NCBI RefSeq assembly: GCF_001580365.1
Contig: NZ_CP014480.1
Span: 930,001-994,000 of the forward strand
Reading direction: 5' to 3'
Source of the DNA: Kocuria turfanensis
GTDB taxonomy: Bacteria; Actinomycetota; Actinomycetes; Actinomycetales; Micrococcaceae
DNA length: 64,000 bases
A model generated the notes under the pieces. The model was given only the letters and a program-made list of their open reading frames with translations, had not been told where the DNA came from and ran no database searches. Positions 1 through 8,860 of the stretch are shown piece by piece (within the stretch, counting starts at the first letter, position 1; the number at the start of each line of letters is the position of its first letter). The translations under genes were made by a program, and so were the position numbers.

Positions 1-1252
1 CGAGCAGCAGGGCCGCGGAGCCGACGGGCACCAGGGCCGCGGTGCGGTAGCCCCACGTCTCCCCGAACCACCCGGAGAGCACGAGGCCCACGGTCAGCCC
101 CACGCTCATCGCCGCGGTCATCACCGTGGTGAGGGCCGTGACCCGGGAACTCGGCGCCACCAGCCGCGCGAGCTCGTAGACGGCCACCAGGCAGGGCCCG
201 GTGGTCAGCCCGGCCACCGCCAGGGCGAGCACCATCCCCACGGAGTCGTCCGGGACCGTCAGCAGCATCGAGGCCAGCACCGCCCCCGACGCCGCCCCCA
301 CCCAGCGGTTCCACAGCCGCAGCTCCTCGGTGCGGGCGGAGGCGAACACCGCCGCGACCGCCGAGGTCAGCCCCGTGACCGCGTACAGCCAGGCCACCGA
401 GACCACCGCGTCCACGGAGATCGCGAAGACGACCACGGAGCCCAGGATCGACCCCAGCAGGGCCCCCAGCGCCCCCATGCCCACCACCGGGAGCAGGCGC
501 AGCTGCGCGGTCCGGCGGCGCCGGAGCCGGGCCGCCCGGGTGAGCCCGGCGGCGGCCGGGGCGCGGAAGCGGATGAGCCGGCGCGGCAGCCGCGCCGAGC
601 AGTGCAGGAGGAACACGGTGGTGCCGGCCAGGGTGAGGGCCGCCGAGAGCGCCAGCACGGCGGCCGGCCCGAGCCTCACGGCCACGAGCCCGGTGACCAC
701 GGCGGCCAGGACGGTCGCCAGGGAGTCCATCACGCTCTCGTGGCGCAGCGCCGTGTCGAAGAGGTCCTGCCGGTCGTCCCGGCCGAGCAGAGACCACCAG
801 CGCAGCCGGCAGACCACGCCCATCTGCGGCAGGACCAGTCCGGCGAGCAGGCACGGCAGGACCAGCCGGGCGGGGTCGGGCTCGGGGGCGGCGGAGGCCC
901 CCGGCAGCAGCCGGACCAGCCACCAGACCGCCACCGGGTTCGCCAGCGTGAGCAGGACGAGGCCGAGCTGGCGCCCCCGCCAGGAGGCGGCCGCCCCCAT
1001 GGCCAGGCCGCACACGGCCGAGCCGAGGGTCACGGCCCCGGCGCACAGCGTGCCGAGAGCCGGCGACCCGGAGATCAGGGCCACCGTGGTGAGCACGCCC
1101 AGCGGCACCATGGTCTGGGGCAGGCGCACCAGCAGGGTCAGCACCGGGTAGAGGGCGCCGCTCACGGCGGCGAGCTCGCGGGAGTCGGCCAGCGGCGAAC
1201 GGCTGGCCATGCTGATCCCGCCGAGCGGTTCGGGGGCGCGCGTGCTGCTCAC
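1..1252 (-). CDS. MFS-type transporter, C-terminus cut by window edge
   Basis: This is an integral membrane protein of the major facilitator type with about ten hydrophobic segments visible before the window ends. Its substrate cannot be told from sequence. The likely start is the GTG at 1252; an in-frame ATG at 1210 is an alternative. A purine-rich AAGGAA lies upstream of 1252. The start overlaps by 4 bp (GTGA) a 13-codon upstream ORF that begins beside a TAGGCT -10 box. The reading frame stays open to base 1, so the C-terminus lies outside the window. The family call rests on hydrophobicity and general resemblance, with no substrate-specific motif seen. Confidence 0.7.
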   Translation of the reverse strand, partial: MSSTRAPEPLGGISMASRSPLADSRELAAVSGALYPVLTLLVRLPQTMVPLGVLTTVALISGSPALGTLCAGAVTLGSAVCGLAMGAAASWRGRQLGLVLLTLANPVAVWWLVRLLPGASAAPEPDPARLVLPCLLAGLVLPQMGVVCRLRWWSLLGRDDRQDLFDTALRHESVMDSLATVLAAVVTGLVAVRLGPAAVLALSAALTLAGTTVFLLHCSARLPRRLIRFRAPAAAGLTRAARLRRRRTAQLRLLPVVGMGALGALLGSILGSVVVFAISVDAVVSVAWLYAVTGLTSAVAAVFASARTEELRLWNRWVGAASGAVLASMLLTVPDDSVGMVLALAVAGLTTGPCLVAVYELARLVAPSSRVTALTTVMTAAMSVGLTVGLVLSGWFGETWGYRTAALVPVGSAALLL

Positions 1253-1290
1253 GAGGGTGGTCCGGTTCCTTCCGGTGGGCGCCGGGGCAC
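1249..1290 (-). other. short upstream ORF coupled to MFS gene
   Basis: A 13-codon reading frame begins with GTG at 1290, five bases after a TAGGCT hexamer (1296-1301, minus strand). Its TGA overlaps the GTG start of the transporter by 4 bp. It would be translated from a leaderless transcript and could feed ribosomes into the transporter start. Low stop-codon frequency in this GC-rich DNA makes chance a real alternative. Confidence 0.3.
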
Positions 1291-1427
1291 GCACCAGCCT
1301 AGCCACGGCCCCGGACGATGACGGAAAGCGTCGGCCCCACGGACCGCGGGCCGCTCCCGGCGCCCCCGGCGCGGGCCGGAGGTGGCCGGGAGCGGCCCGC
1401 GCCGGGGCGGCCGGCCGCGTCCGCCGC

Positions 1428-2561
1428 TCAGGCCGACGGGTCCCGGTCTGCTCCGCGACGGACGGGATCCGCGGCGGGGCCCGGCACGGTGGCGTCCTGC
1501 ACGGTGCTGTCCCGCACGGTGCCGTCCTGCACAGTGCTGTCCTGCACGGTGCCGTCCTGCACGGTGCTGTCGTGGGCGGTGCTGTCGTGGGCGGCGGCGT
1601 CCGTGGCCGCGCCGGCCCGCGGGCGCCGGAGGCCGGCTGCGCGGTGGGCGAGCCCGGCCACGAGGCCGCCGAGCAGCGGGGCCAGCCAGAAGAGCCACAG
1701 CTGCCCGAGGTGGGACGAGCCTGCGACCACGGCGGCGCCGGTGGAGCGGGCGGGGTTCAGCGAGCCGCCGTCGAACGGCGCGGTGACCGTCAGCAGGAAG
1801 GCCAGCGCCGCGGCCATCGCGACCGGGGCGAGCACGGCGTTGGCCCGGGGCGCGGTGGAGCCGAGCACCACGAGGGCGAGCAGGGCGGTGGCGACGAACT
1901 CGACCAGCAGGACCGTGGTCCAGCCCGCCTGCGAGGCGGAGTTCGCCCCGAAGCCGTTGGAGATCCCCCCGATCACCTGGGCGGTGGTGGAGGAGTCCAG
2001 CAGGGTCATCAGCACCGCCCACAGCACGCCCGCGGCGCTCAGCGCGCCCAGCACCTGGGCCACCACGTAGCCGATCGCGGAGCCCGGAGCGGTCCGGCCC
2101 GCGACCACGGCGGCCAGCGTCACGGCCGGGTTGAAGTGGCCGCCGGAGACGTGCCCGAAGGCCACGACCGCGGCGAGCAGGCCGAGGCCGAAGCCCAGCG
2201 CGGAGTCGATGACCTCGGTGGCGAACATGCCGGTGCCCAGCCCGGCGAAGACGAGCAGCGCCGTGCCCGCGAACTCCGCGGCCCACCGCGCCGGGGCGGA
2301 GGGGTCCTGCCCGGCGGCCGGCCCCGGGTCCTTGCGCGCGGCCGCGGGCACCGGGGCCGCCAGGCCCGTGGGCCCGGGGTCGCGCCGGCCGGCGAGGACG
2401 GCGTCGGCTTGGTGCTCGGGGTGGTGCTCGGGGCGATCCTCGGGCCGGGCACCGGGGAGGGTGCCGGCCAGGGTGGCGGTGGAAGTGCCTGCGCGGGCGC
2501 TGCCGTGGGCGGGTTCCTCGGCGCCGGGGCGCACGGGGGTCGTGCGGACGTTCTCGGTCAT
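1428..2561 (-). CDS. aquaporin / MIP family channel
   Basis: This is a 377-residue water or glycerol channel of the inner membrane. Both half-helix motifs are present: NPAV at residues 144-147 and NPAR at 269-272, the Arg being the usual selectivity-filter residue. The start is the ATG at 2561, preceded by AGGAG at good spacing. The first ~90 residues are a charged, Pro/Ala/Glu-rich extension absent from typical aquaporins. The C-terminus (about 325-359) is a run of degenerate pentapeptides of the type D-S-T-V-Q, encoded by seven 15-bp repeats. The gene is divergent from the ADP-ribosylglycohydrolase gene. Whether it carries water or small solutes cannot be decided here. Confidence 0.9.
   Translation of the reverse strand: MTENVRTTPVRPGAEEPAHGSARAGTSTATLAGTLPGARPEDRPEHHPEHQADAVLAGRRDPGPTGLAAPVPAAARKDPGPAAGQDPSAPARWAAEFAGTALLVFAGLGTGMFATEVIDSALGFGLGLLAAVVAFGHVSGGHFNPAVTLAAVVAGRTAPGSAIGYVVAQVLGALSAAGVLWAVLMTLLDSSTTAQVIGGISNGFGANSASQAGWTTVLLVEFVATALLALVVLGSTAPRANAVLAPVAMAAALAFLLTVTAPFDGGSLNPARSTGAAVVAGSSHLGQLWLFWLAPLLGGLVAGLAHRAAGLRRPRAGAATDAAAHDSTAHDSTVQDGTVQDSTVQDGTVRDSTVQDATVPGPAADPVRRGADRDPSA
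1486..1590. repeat. 15-bp tandem repeat, 7 copies, in aquaporin C-terminus
   Basis: Seven consecutive 15-bp units (for example acggtgctgtcctgc) run from 1486 to 1590 with one to five differences between units. The period is a multiple of three, so the frame is kept and the repeat encodes a pentapeptide tail ahead of the stop at 1428. Copy number is a likely strain-variable site. Confidence 0.9.
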
Positions 2562-2738
2562 CGGGTGCTCCTGGGGGGTCGGGTCGACACGGACGGGGTG
2601 CCGTGGCGGTCGGGGCGGCGGACGCCCGTGCCATGGAACCACAGGCCACCTGAAAGCGCGGTGAGACACCGCGGTGCGGACCCGGACCGCGCTGCTGGGC
2701 GGCACGGCCCGACGGCAGGGCCCGACTACACTGACCGC
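2562..2738. promoter_or_regulatory. divergent intergenic region with -10 box for ADP-ribosylglycohydrolase
   Basis: This 177-bp region separates divergent genes. On the plus strand TACACT (2727-2732) lies six bases before the ATG at 2739, the spacing expected of a leaderless transcript. On the minus strand only the aquaporin ribosome binding site (AGGAG) is obvious. No gene is seen. Confidence 0.5.
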
Positions 2739-3854
2739 ATGCCTGGACCCCTCCTCCGCCCCGACGCCGGCCACGATCCCGCCCTGCCCGAGTACGCCGA
2801 CTCCGTGCGCGCCGCCCTGCTGGGCGGGGCCCTGGGGGACGCCATCGGCTACCGGGCCGGCGCGGACGCCCCGGACGCCGAGCACCCGGGTGCCGACGGC
2901 GGCGCCGGGCGGCTGCTGGTCTCCGACGACACGCAGCTGACCCTCTACACGCTGGACGCCCTCCTGGAGGTCGTGGAGTGGGCCAACGACGGCCAGCCCG
3001 CCGACGAGACCGCCTGCCTGTGGCTGGCCTACCTGCGCTGGCTGCGCACCCAGGGGGTGCCCCACCCGTCCGAGGCACCACGGCCCCTGCCCCGCCGGCT
3101 CGACGAGCACGAGGTCCTGCACGCCGTCCGGGACCCGGCCGGCACGGTGCTGGAGGCCCTGCGGAGCGGACGGATGGGCGAGGTCGAGCGGCCGCTGCTG
3201 CCGGACGCCGAGGACGCCGCGGCCGTGCCGCGCTCCGCCCCCTTCGGCCTGCTGCCCCACGTGGGGTGGCGCACCCTCGCGCCGCTGGCGATCAACGGCG
3301 CGGCGCTGACCCACGGGCACCCCGAGGCGCAGACCGCCGCGGCGGTCTACGGCTTCACCGTCCACGCCGCCGTCCGGGCCCGCCGGGAGGGGACGGCACG
3401 GCCGGTCGCCGCCGCCGTCGCCGCCGCCCGCGAGACCGCGGCGCACCTCACCCGCCCGGTCGCCGAGACCCTCGCCCGGCTCGACGACGCCGTGCGCGCC
3501 GCCGGTGCGCAGGCCCCGGCCCCGGAGGCGCTGCCCGGCGGGCGCCCCGAGGTCCTCGCCGGGGAACCGACGGCGCCCGTGGTCCTGGCGGCCGGGCTCT
3601 GGGCGGCCCTGCGCGCCGAGGCCGAGGCCCCGGCGGCCGCGGACCCGCAGTCGGTGTTCCGCCGCGCGGTGGGCCTGGGCACGGCCTCCGGCGCCGCCCC
3701 GGACGCCACCGGATCGATCGCCGGCGCCGTCACGGGCGCGGCGCTGGGCACGGCCGCCCTGCCCCCGGAGTGGCTCGCCCTGCTGGACGCCCGGGACGCG
3801 GTGGCCGACTGCGCCGAGCGCTGGCTCAGGGAAGTCGGGGCGCCAGTCGTCTGA
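2739..3854 (+). CDS. ADP-ribosylglycohydrolase family protein
   Basis: This 371-residue protein resembles the DraG/ARH family, which removes ADP-ribose from proteins or small molecules with a binuclear Mg or Mn site. Family motifs seen are GGALGDAIG near residue 30, SDDTQLTL near 65, and the C-terminal DATGSIAGAVTGAALG. The last motif normally begins G-D-S/T-D; here the first of the two metal-ligand Asp residues is replaced (A-A-P-D, Asp322 retained), so activity may be altered. The start is the ATG at 2739 directly after a TACACT box. The 3' end overlaps the convergent exonuclease gene by 29 bp. Confidence 0.82.
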   Translation: MPGPLLRPDAGHDPALPEYADSVRAALLGGALGDAIGYRAGADAPDAEHPGADGGAGRLLVSDDTQLTLYTLDALLEVVEWANDGQPADETACLWLAYLRWLRTQGVPHPSEAPRPLPRRLDEHEVLHAVRDPAGTVLEALRSGRMGEVERPLLPDAEDAAAVPRSAPFGLLPHVGWRTLAPLAINGAALTHGHPEAQTAAAVYGFTVHAAVRARREGTARPVAAAVAAARETAAHLTRPVAETLARLDDAVRAAGAQAPAPEALPGGRPEVLAGEPTAPVVLAAGLWAALRAEAEAPAAADPQSVFRRAVGLGTASGAAPDATGSIAGAVTGAALGTAALPPEWLALLDARDAVADCAERWLREVGAPVV

Positions 3855-4503
3855 CGCTCAGGCCGCAGCCGGCGAGCAGCGCCCCGACCGTGCCCGCCCC
3901 GGAGCGCCGGACGAGGTCCACCACGATCCCGGCGCAGGCCCGGGCGTCCTCGAGGGCGTCGTGGTGGCGCTCCAGGGGGACGCCGGCGGCCTCCGCCGCC
4001 CGCGGCAGCGCGTAGGAGGGCAGGTCGTAGCCGCGCCGGGCCAGCGCGAGGCTGCACGCGTACGCCAGCGGGGCGTGCCGGGTGCCCGTCTCCGCGCAGG
4101 CGGCGCGGATCACGCCCATGTCGAAGGCCGCGTTGTGCGCCACGACCAGCTCGTCGGCGTCGTCGGCGAGGATCCAGTCCTCGATCCGGGGCCACAGCTC
4201 GTCGAAGACCGGGTGGTCGGCGACGGTGCGCTCGGTGATCCCGTGGATGCGGACGTTGCCGGGGTCGAAGGAGGCGCGGGTGCGCGGGGGACGCATGTAC
4301 GCGGAGCGCTCCTCCACCACCACCCCGCCGCGGACCCGGACCAGTCCCACCGCGCACGGCGAGCCGATGAAGCGGTTGGCGGTCTCGAAGTCGATCGCGG
4401 TGAAGTCGAGGGAGGACGGGGCCGGCGAGGGCCCGGCGCCGGTCGTCCCGGGAGCCGGGGCGGGGGACGGTGCGTCGGTGTCGGGGGAAGCGGGAAAAGG
4501 CAC
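3826..4503 (-). CDS. 3'-5' exonuclease, DnaQ/epsilon-like (DEDDh)
   Basis: This 225-residue protein has the three exonuclease motifs in order: DFE (Asp38, Glu40), HNAAFD (Asp128) and H-D-A-L-E-D (His181, Asp186). This is the DEDDh class that cleaves single-stranded DNA or RNA from the 3' end with two metal ions. A Pro/Ala-rich N-terminus of about 30 residues precedes the domain. The start is GTG at 4503, six bases after TAGGCT (minus strand), which suggests a leaderless mRNA. Being a stand-alone domain, it may act in repair or RNA turnover rather than as the replicative proofreader; that is inference. Confidence 0.88.
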   Translation of the reverse strand: MPFPASPDTDAPSPAPAPGTTGAGPSPAPSSLDFTAIDFETANRFIGSPCAVGLVRVRGGVVVEERSAYMRPPRTRASFDPGNVRIHGITERTVADHPVFDELWPRIEDWILADDADELVVAHNAAFDMGVIRAACAETGTRHAPLAYACSLALARRGYDLPSYALPRAAEAAGVPLERHHDALEDARACAGIVVDLVRRSGAGTVGALLAGCGLSVRRLAPRLP

Positions 4504-4525
4504 CGGAACAGCCTACTGCCCCGGC

Positions 4526-5392
4526 TCAGGCGTGGACGCCGCGCAGGTGGGTCTCGATCCACTCGTCCGCCCGGGCGATGGCCTGGTTGACCTGGGCGGT
4601 GTCGAGGTCGTGGTGCATGGCGTAGGCGATCGCCTGCAGCGGGAACGTGCGTGCGTGCAACCGGGCCCGCTCGTAGACCGACTCGGACACGGCGGACCGC
4701 AGGACGTCCCAGCCGTACCACAGCCCGAGGGAGGCTGCGTCGTGGGCGGGGTCGTAGAGACAGGCGTGGTCCCAGTCGATGATGCCGGTGAGCTCCTCCC
4801 CGTCCCAGAGCATGTTGTGCCCCATCAGGTCCCCGTGCACCAGGGAGGGGGTGACGGTGGGCAGCGCCGCGAGCTCGGCCACGGCCTGCAGGGCCGCCCC
4901 CTGGTTGCGGGGCAGCAGCCGCGGGATGACCTCGTCGAGGAGCACGTGCCGGCGGCGGTGCCCGCCCCAGTGCTGACCGGGCCGGTCCAGGTAGGCGGCG
5001 AAGCCGGAGGCGTCGACCTCCGCGAGCTCGGTCAGCACCCGGTGCAGCACGGCCGGGTCGCCGTACCCGGGCGGGTGCGGCACCCCGGGGAGCCAGGTCA
5101 GCCCCACCCCCGTGTAGCCGTTGGCGACCACCACGCCCGTCAGCGGACGCGGGATAGGGAAGGAGAAGCGGGGCAGCCGGCGCAGGACCTCCGTGCGCCG
5201 CTCCACCTGCTCGCAGACGGTGAGGTTCTTCGCGATCCGCACGGAGATGATGTGCCCCACGTTCACCACCACGTGCGCGGAGCCGCCGGCGTGGACCTCC
5301 CACTCGCTGCGCGCCACGCGGATCCCCGCCTCGGCCAGGACGGCCTCGACGGCGCCGGCGAAGGGGAGGTGCTGGAGCGACGACCAGGGCAT
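4526..5392 (-). CDS. aminoglycoside/macrolide-type phosphotransferase (APH fold)
   Basis: This is a 288-residue kinase-like protein. The catalytic loop is seen as HGDLMGHNMLWD and the metal-binding segment as IIDWDHA, both standard for the APH family. N-terminal residues resemble macrolide 2'-phosphotransferase-like proteins. Whether it modifies an antibiotic or a cell metabolite is unknown; chromosomal copies of this family in actinobacteria often have no proven resistance role. The ATG at 5392 follows the rdgB stop by 26 bases, so it may be the last gene of the clpS-rdgB run. Confidence 0.8.
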   Translation of the reverse strand: MPWSSLQHLPFAGAVEAVLAEAGIRVARSEWEVHAGGSAHVVVNVGHIISVRIAKNLTVCEQVERRTEVLRRLPRFSFPIPRPLTGVVVANGYTGVGLTWLPGVPHPPGYGDPAVLHRVLTELAEVDASGFAAYLDRPGQHWGGHRRRHVLLDEVIPRLLPRNQGAALQAVAELAALPTVTPSLVHGDLMGHNMLWDGEELTGIIDWDHACLYDPAHDAASLGLWYGWDVLRSAVSESVYERARLHARTFPLQAIAYAMHHDLDTAQVNQAIARADEWIETHLRGVHA

Positions 5393-5418
5393 GGGCTGTC
5401 TTCTCGGTCCGGGTGGGC

Positions 5419-6069
5419 TCAGCCGGGGACGGTGCCGGAGTCCGCGCCGAGCGCGGCCAGGAGGTGCGGGAGCAGGGCGCTCATGGCCCGGCCCCGGTGG
5501 CTGACGGCGTTCTTCTCGGCGCGGGTGAGCTGGGCGACGGACCGGTCCGAGCCCTCCGGCAGCAGGACGGGGTCGTAGCCGAAGCCGCCCTCCCCCACGG
5601 GCTCCCGCAGCAGCGTGCCGCGCAGCGTCCCGGTCTCCACGTGCTCCCGCCCGTCGGGGGTCGCCAGGGCCGCGGCGCACACGAACTCGGCGCCGCGGTG
5701 GGCGTCGGGGATGTCGGCGAGCTGGTCGAGCAGCAGCCGCAGGTTGGCGGCGTCGTCGCCGTGCCGGCCGGACCACCGCGCCGAGAAGATCCCGGGGGCG
5801 CCGTGCAGCACGTCCACGGCCAGCCCGGAGTCGTCGGCCACGGCGATCAGCCCCGTGGCGGCGGCCGCGGAGCGGGCCTTGAGCAGGGCATTGGCCGCGA
5901 AGGTGGTGCCGTCCTCGACGACGTCGGGGGCGCCCGCGGCGGCGGCGTCCACCACGAGCCGCTGCACGTCCGCCCCGGGCAGCGCGGCCGCGATCATCTC
6001 CCGCAGCTCGGTCAGCTTGCCGGGGTTGTGGGTGGCCAGCACCACACGGGCGCCGTCGTGCTCAGGCAC
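5419..6069 (-). CDS. rdgB: RdgB/HAM1 non-canonical purine NTP pyrophosphatase
   Basis: This 216-residue enzyme hydrolyses dITP, ITP and XTP to monophosphates, cleaning the nucleotide pool. The N-terminal [11 protein letters not shown], central [12 protein letters not shown] with GIFSARW, and C-terminal FGYDPV and [12 protein letters not shown] blocks are family signatures. Length is normal. Its start overlaps the end of rph by 8 bp, giving translational coupling; rph-rdgB is a widely conserved pair in actinobacteria. Confidence 0.95.
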   Translation of the reverse strand: MPEHDGARVVLATHNPGKLTELREMIAAALPGADVQRLVVDAAAAGAPDVVEDGTTFAANALLKARSAAAATGLIAVADDSGLAVDVLHGAPGIFSARWSGRHGDDAANLRLLLDQLADIPDAHRGAEFVCAAALATPDGREHVETGTLRGTLLREPVGEGGFGYDPVLLPEGSDRSVAQLTRAEKNAVSHRGRAMSALLPHLLAALGADSGTVPG

Positions 6070-6847
6070 CGTCGCCCTCCCGCAGCGTCTCCACCTGGAT
6101 CTGGGTCAGCTGGGCGCAGCCGGCGAGCGCCAGGTCCAGCAGGGCGTCGAGCTCGGCGCGGTCGAACGGGGCGCCCTCGGCGGTGCCCTGCACCTCCACG
6201 AAGTCGCCGGAGCCGGTGACGACCACGTTCATGTCGGTCTCGGCCCGCACGTCCTCCACGTAGGGGAGGTCGAGCATCGGCACCCCGTCGATGATCCCGA
6301 CGGACACGGCGGCGACGGTGTCGGTCAGCGGCTGGGCGCGCCGGGCGATCAGCCCCTCGGCGCGCGCCCAGTTCACCGCCTCGGCCAGCGCCACGTACGC
6401 CCCGGTGATCGCGGCGGTGCGGGTCCCGCCGTCGGCCTGGAGGACGTCGCAGTCGAGGACCACGGTGTTCTCTCCCAGGGCGGACAGGTCGATGACCGAG
6501 CGCAGGGACCGGCCGATGAGCCGGGAGATCTCGTGGGTGCGCCCGCCGATCTTGCCCTTGACGGACTCCCGGGCGGAGCGGGTGGAGGTGGCGCGCGGGA
6601 GCATGGCGTACTCGGCGGTCACCCAGCCGCGCCCCTCCCCCTTCAGCCAGCGCGGAACGCCCTCCGTCACGGAGGCCGTGCACAGCACCCGGGTGCTGCC
6701 GAACTCGATGAGCGCGGAGCCCTCCGCCTGCTGGGACCAGCCGCGGGTGATGGTGATGGGCCGCAGCTCGTCGGGTGAGCGGCCGTCCGCCCGGGTCGCC
6801 CCCGGGGTCGAGGAGGCCGGGGCGGTCGTGTCGACGGGGGTTTCCAT
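6062..6847 (-). CDS. rph: ribonuclease PH
   Basis: This 261-residue phosphorolytic 3'-5' exoribonuclease trims tRNA 3' ends. It shows the RPITI-RG start of the RNase PH domain, the [18 protein letters not shown] block, the [16 protein letters not shown] block and the ITGAYVAL segment. The ATG at 6847 lies seven bases after TAAGGT on the minus strand, suggesting an own leaderless promoter. An N-terminal extension of about 20 residues precedes the conserved domain. Confidence 0.95.
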   Translation of the reverse strand: METPVDTTAPASSTPGATRADGRSPDELRPITITRGWSQQAEGSALIEFGSTRVLCTASVTEGVPRWLKGEGRGWVTAEYAMLPRATSTRSARESVKGKIGGRTHEISRLIGRSLRSVIDLSALGENTVVLDCDVLQADGGTRTAAITGAYVALAEAVNWARAEGLIARRAQPLTDTVAAVSVGIIDGVPMLDLPYVEDVRAETDMNVVVTGSGDFVEVQGTAEGAPFDRAELDALLDLALAGCAQLTQIQVETLREGDGA

Positions 6848-6903
6848 GGGCCCCACCTTACTCCTCGGTCCGGGCCGGGACGCCCCGTCCGCGGCGCCGG
6901 GGG

Positions 6904-7731
6904 TCACGGACCGACGGCGGCGGCGGGGCGGCCGCTGCTGTGCCGGACGATGCGGTAGGTGTAGGCCGGCTCGGCCAGGCCGATGGGGCCCTCGAAGACC
7001 TCCTCGGCCTCCTCCACCGCGCGCGTCGGCGAGTTCCAGACGGGCAGGTGGGTCAGCAGCAGCTTGCGCGCCCCGGCATCCCGGGCCGCCTCGCCGGCGC
7101 GCCGGCCGGTGAGGTGGATGCCGCGCAGGGCGTCGTCGCGGCCCTCGTGGTAGGCGGCCTCGCAGAGGAACACGTCGGCGTCGTGCGCGGCGCGCACCAG
7201 CCCCGCGCAGGCGTCCGTGTCCCCGGAGTAGGTCAGCGTGCTGGGCCCCATCACCCCGTCGTAGTCCAGGCGCAGGGCGTAGGGCTCGGGGATGGGGTGC
7301 TCCACCAGGTAGGGCGTGACCGTGAACGGCCCGATCCGCACGGGCTGCTCGGGCACCCAGGAGTGGAAGTCGAACTCCCCGTGCATGCCCGGGTCCAGCG
7401 GCAGGCCGTGGGTGTTGCTGAGGTAGTCGTGGATCCCGGTGGGCCCCCACAGCGGGATCCGGGCCCCGCCCCAGCCCCGCGGGTCCCACTTGACGGCCAC
7501 GTGCAGCCCGGCGAGATCGATGCAGTGGTCCGGGTGCAGGTGGCTGACCAGCACGGCGTCGATGTCGTGCAGGTCCAGGTGCCGCTGGAGCACGCCCAGG
7601 GCGCCGTTGCCCATGTCCAGCAGGATCCGCCAGACCCGGCCGTCGGCGTCCTCGCCGCTGACCAGGTAGCAGGAGGCCGGGGAGTCCGGACCCGCGAAGG
7701 ATCCGGTGCATCCGATGATGGTGAGTTTCAT
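6904..7731 (-). CDS. metallo-beta-lactamase fold hydrolase, Rv1339-like
   Basis: This 275-residue protein has the metal-binding motif [11 protein letters not shown] and a second ligand region YSGDTD. It is usually labelled RNase Z-like. Its place between murI and rph is the place of Rv1339 in mycobacteria, a protein described as an atypical class II cAMP phosphodiesterase. A role in cyclic nucleotide turnover is therefore at least as likely as tRNA 3' processing. GGAAGG lies ten bases before the ATG at 7731. Function is inferred from synteny and family. Confidence 0.8.
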   Translation of the reverse strand: MKLTIIGCTGSFAGPDSPASCYLVSGEDADGRVWRILLDMGNGALGVLQRHLDLHDIDAVLVSHLHPDHCIDLAGLHVAVKWDPRGWGGARIPLWGPTGIHDYLSNTHGLPLDPGMHGEFDFHSWVPEQPVRIGPFTVTPYLVEHPIPEPYALRLDYDGVMGPSTLTYSGDTDACAGLVRAAHDADVFLCEAAYHEGRDDALRGIHLTGRRAGEAARDAGARKLLLTHLPVWNSPTRAVEEAEEVFEGPIGLAEPAYTYRIVRHSSGRPAAAVGP

Positions 7732-7787
7732 GGGCGAGAGCCTTCCAGGGGAACCGGTGGGACGGCGGCCGCACCGGCCGCTGGGCT

Positions 7788-8732
7788 TCAGGGGCCGGAG
7801 GGGCCGGCGCCCCCGATCATCTCCGGGGTGATCCGGGCGAGCGAGCCCGTGGGGAACTGCTCCGCCACGGAGCTGGTGTGCCGCACGCGCGCCACCTCCG
7901 GGCCGAGGAAGCGCCGGGCGAGGACCTCGAAGGACGCCGCGTCCCCGGTGGCGAGGAACTCGTGCCGGGCCGATCCGCCCGGCGCCCCCGGTTCGCGCTC
8001 GAGCCCGTGGCTGACGAGCGCCCGGTAGACGTCCTGGGCGGTCTCCTCCGCGCTGGAGACCAGGGTGACGGTGTCGCCCATGACGTAGGAGATCACGCCG
8101 GTGAGCAGCGGGTAGTGGGTGCAGCCCAGCACGACCGTGTCCACGCCCGCGTCCTTGAGCGGGCCGAGATAGCCCTGCGCCGTCGCGAGCAGCCCGGGGC
8201 CGGTGGTGACCCCCGCCTCCACGTAGTCGACGAACGCCGGGCAGGCCACCGAGTCGATCCGCAGGTGCGGGGCGGCGGCGAAGGTGTCGTCGTAGGCGCG
8301 CGAGCCCACGGTGGCCTCGGTGCCGATCACGCCGATCCGGCCGTTGCGGGTCGAGGCCACCGCGCGGCGCACCGCCGGCTGGATCACCTCGACCACCGGG
8401 ATGCCGTAGACCCGGGTGTAGCGCTCCCGGGCGTCGCGCAGCACCGCGGCCGAGGCCGTGTTGCAGGCGATCACCAGCAGCTTCACCCCGGAGTCGACGA
8501 GCTCGTCCATGATCCGCAGGGCGTGCGCCCGCACCTGGGCGATCGGCAGGGGCCCGTAGGGCCCGTGCGCGGTGTCGCCCACGTAGACGATCTCCTCGTG
8601 CGGGAGCTGGTCGATGATGGCGCGGGCCACGGTGAGCCCGCCCACCCCGGAGTCGAACACGCCGATGGGTGAGCCGGGATTGGGGCCGCGCGCGGCCCGG
8701 CCGCCGGGCCCGAAGACGTCGTCATCCTGCAT
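7788..8732 (-). CDS. murI: glutamate racemase
   Basis: This enzyme converts L- to D-glutamate for peptidoglycan. Both catalytic Cys motifs are present (IACNTASA and LGCTHYPLL), with the N-terminal [13 protein letters not shown]. The start is set at the ATG at 8732 (314 residues) because TACGCT lies nine bases upstream on the minus strand; an in-frame start at 8813 would read through that promoter. The C-terminal ~20 residues form a low-complexity tail. It sits in the conserved rph-MBL-murI block. Confidence 0.93.
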   Translation of the reverse strand: MQDDDVFGPGGRAARGPNPGSPIGVFDSGVGGLTVARAIIDQLPHEEIVYVGDTAHGPYGPLPIAQVRAHALRIMDELVDSGVKLLVIACNTASAAVLRDARERYTRVYGIPVVEVIQPAVRRAVASTRNGRIGVIGTEATVGSRAYDDTFAAAPHLRIDSVACPAFVDYVEAGVTTGPGLLATAQGYLGPLKDAGVDTVVLGCTHYPLLTGVISYVMGDTVTLVSSAEETAQDVYRALVSHGLEREPGAPGGSARHEFLATGDAASFEVLARRFLGPEVARVRHTSSVAEQFPTGSLARITPEMIGGAGPSGP

Positions 8733-8860
8733 ATCGTCAAGAGCGTAGTCCCGGGCGTGCCGCCGCCCCAAACCCCACGGCGGCCGCGGCGGTGTGATCA
8801 CGGTCACCCGCACCCTCTCGCGGGGGCGCCCCGCACGCTCCGCCGCTGGTCAGTCCCGGG

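Noticed and set aside
1486-1590. Tandem repeats as a CRISPR array
   Set aside because: Units are contiguous 15-bp copies without spacers and lie in frame inside a coding gene; no cas gene is present.
4526-5392. Phosphotransferase as an acquired resistance gene
   Set aside because: No mobile element, composition matches its neighbours, and it follows the conserved rdgB block, so it looks like a resident gene.
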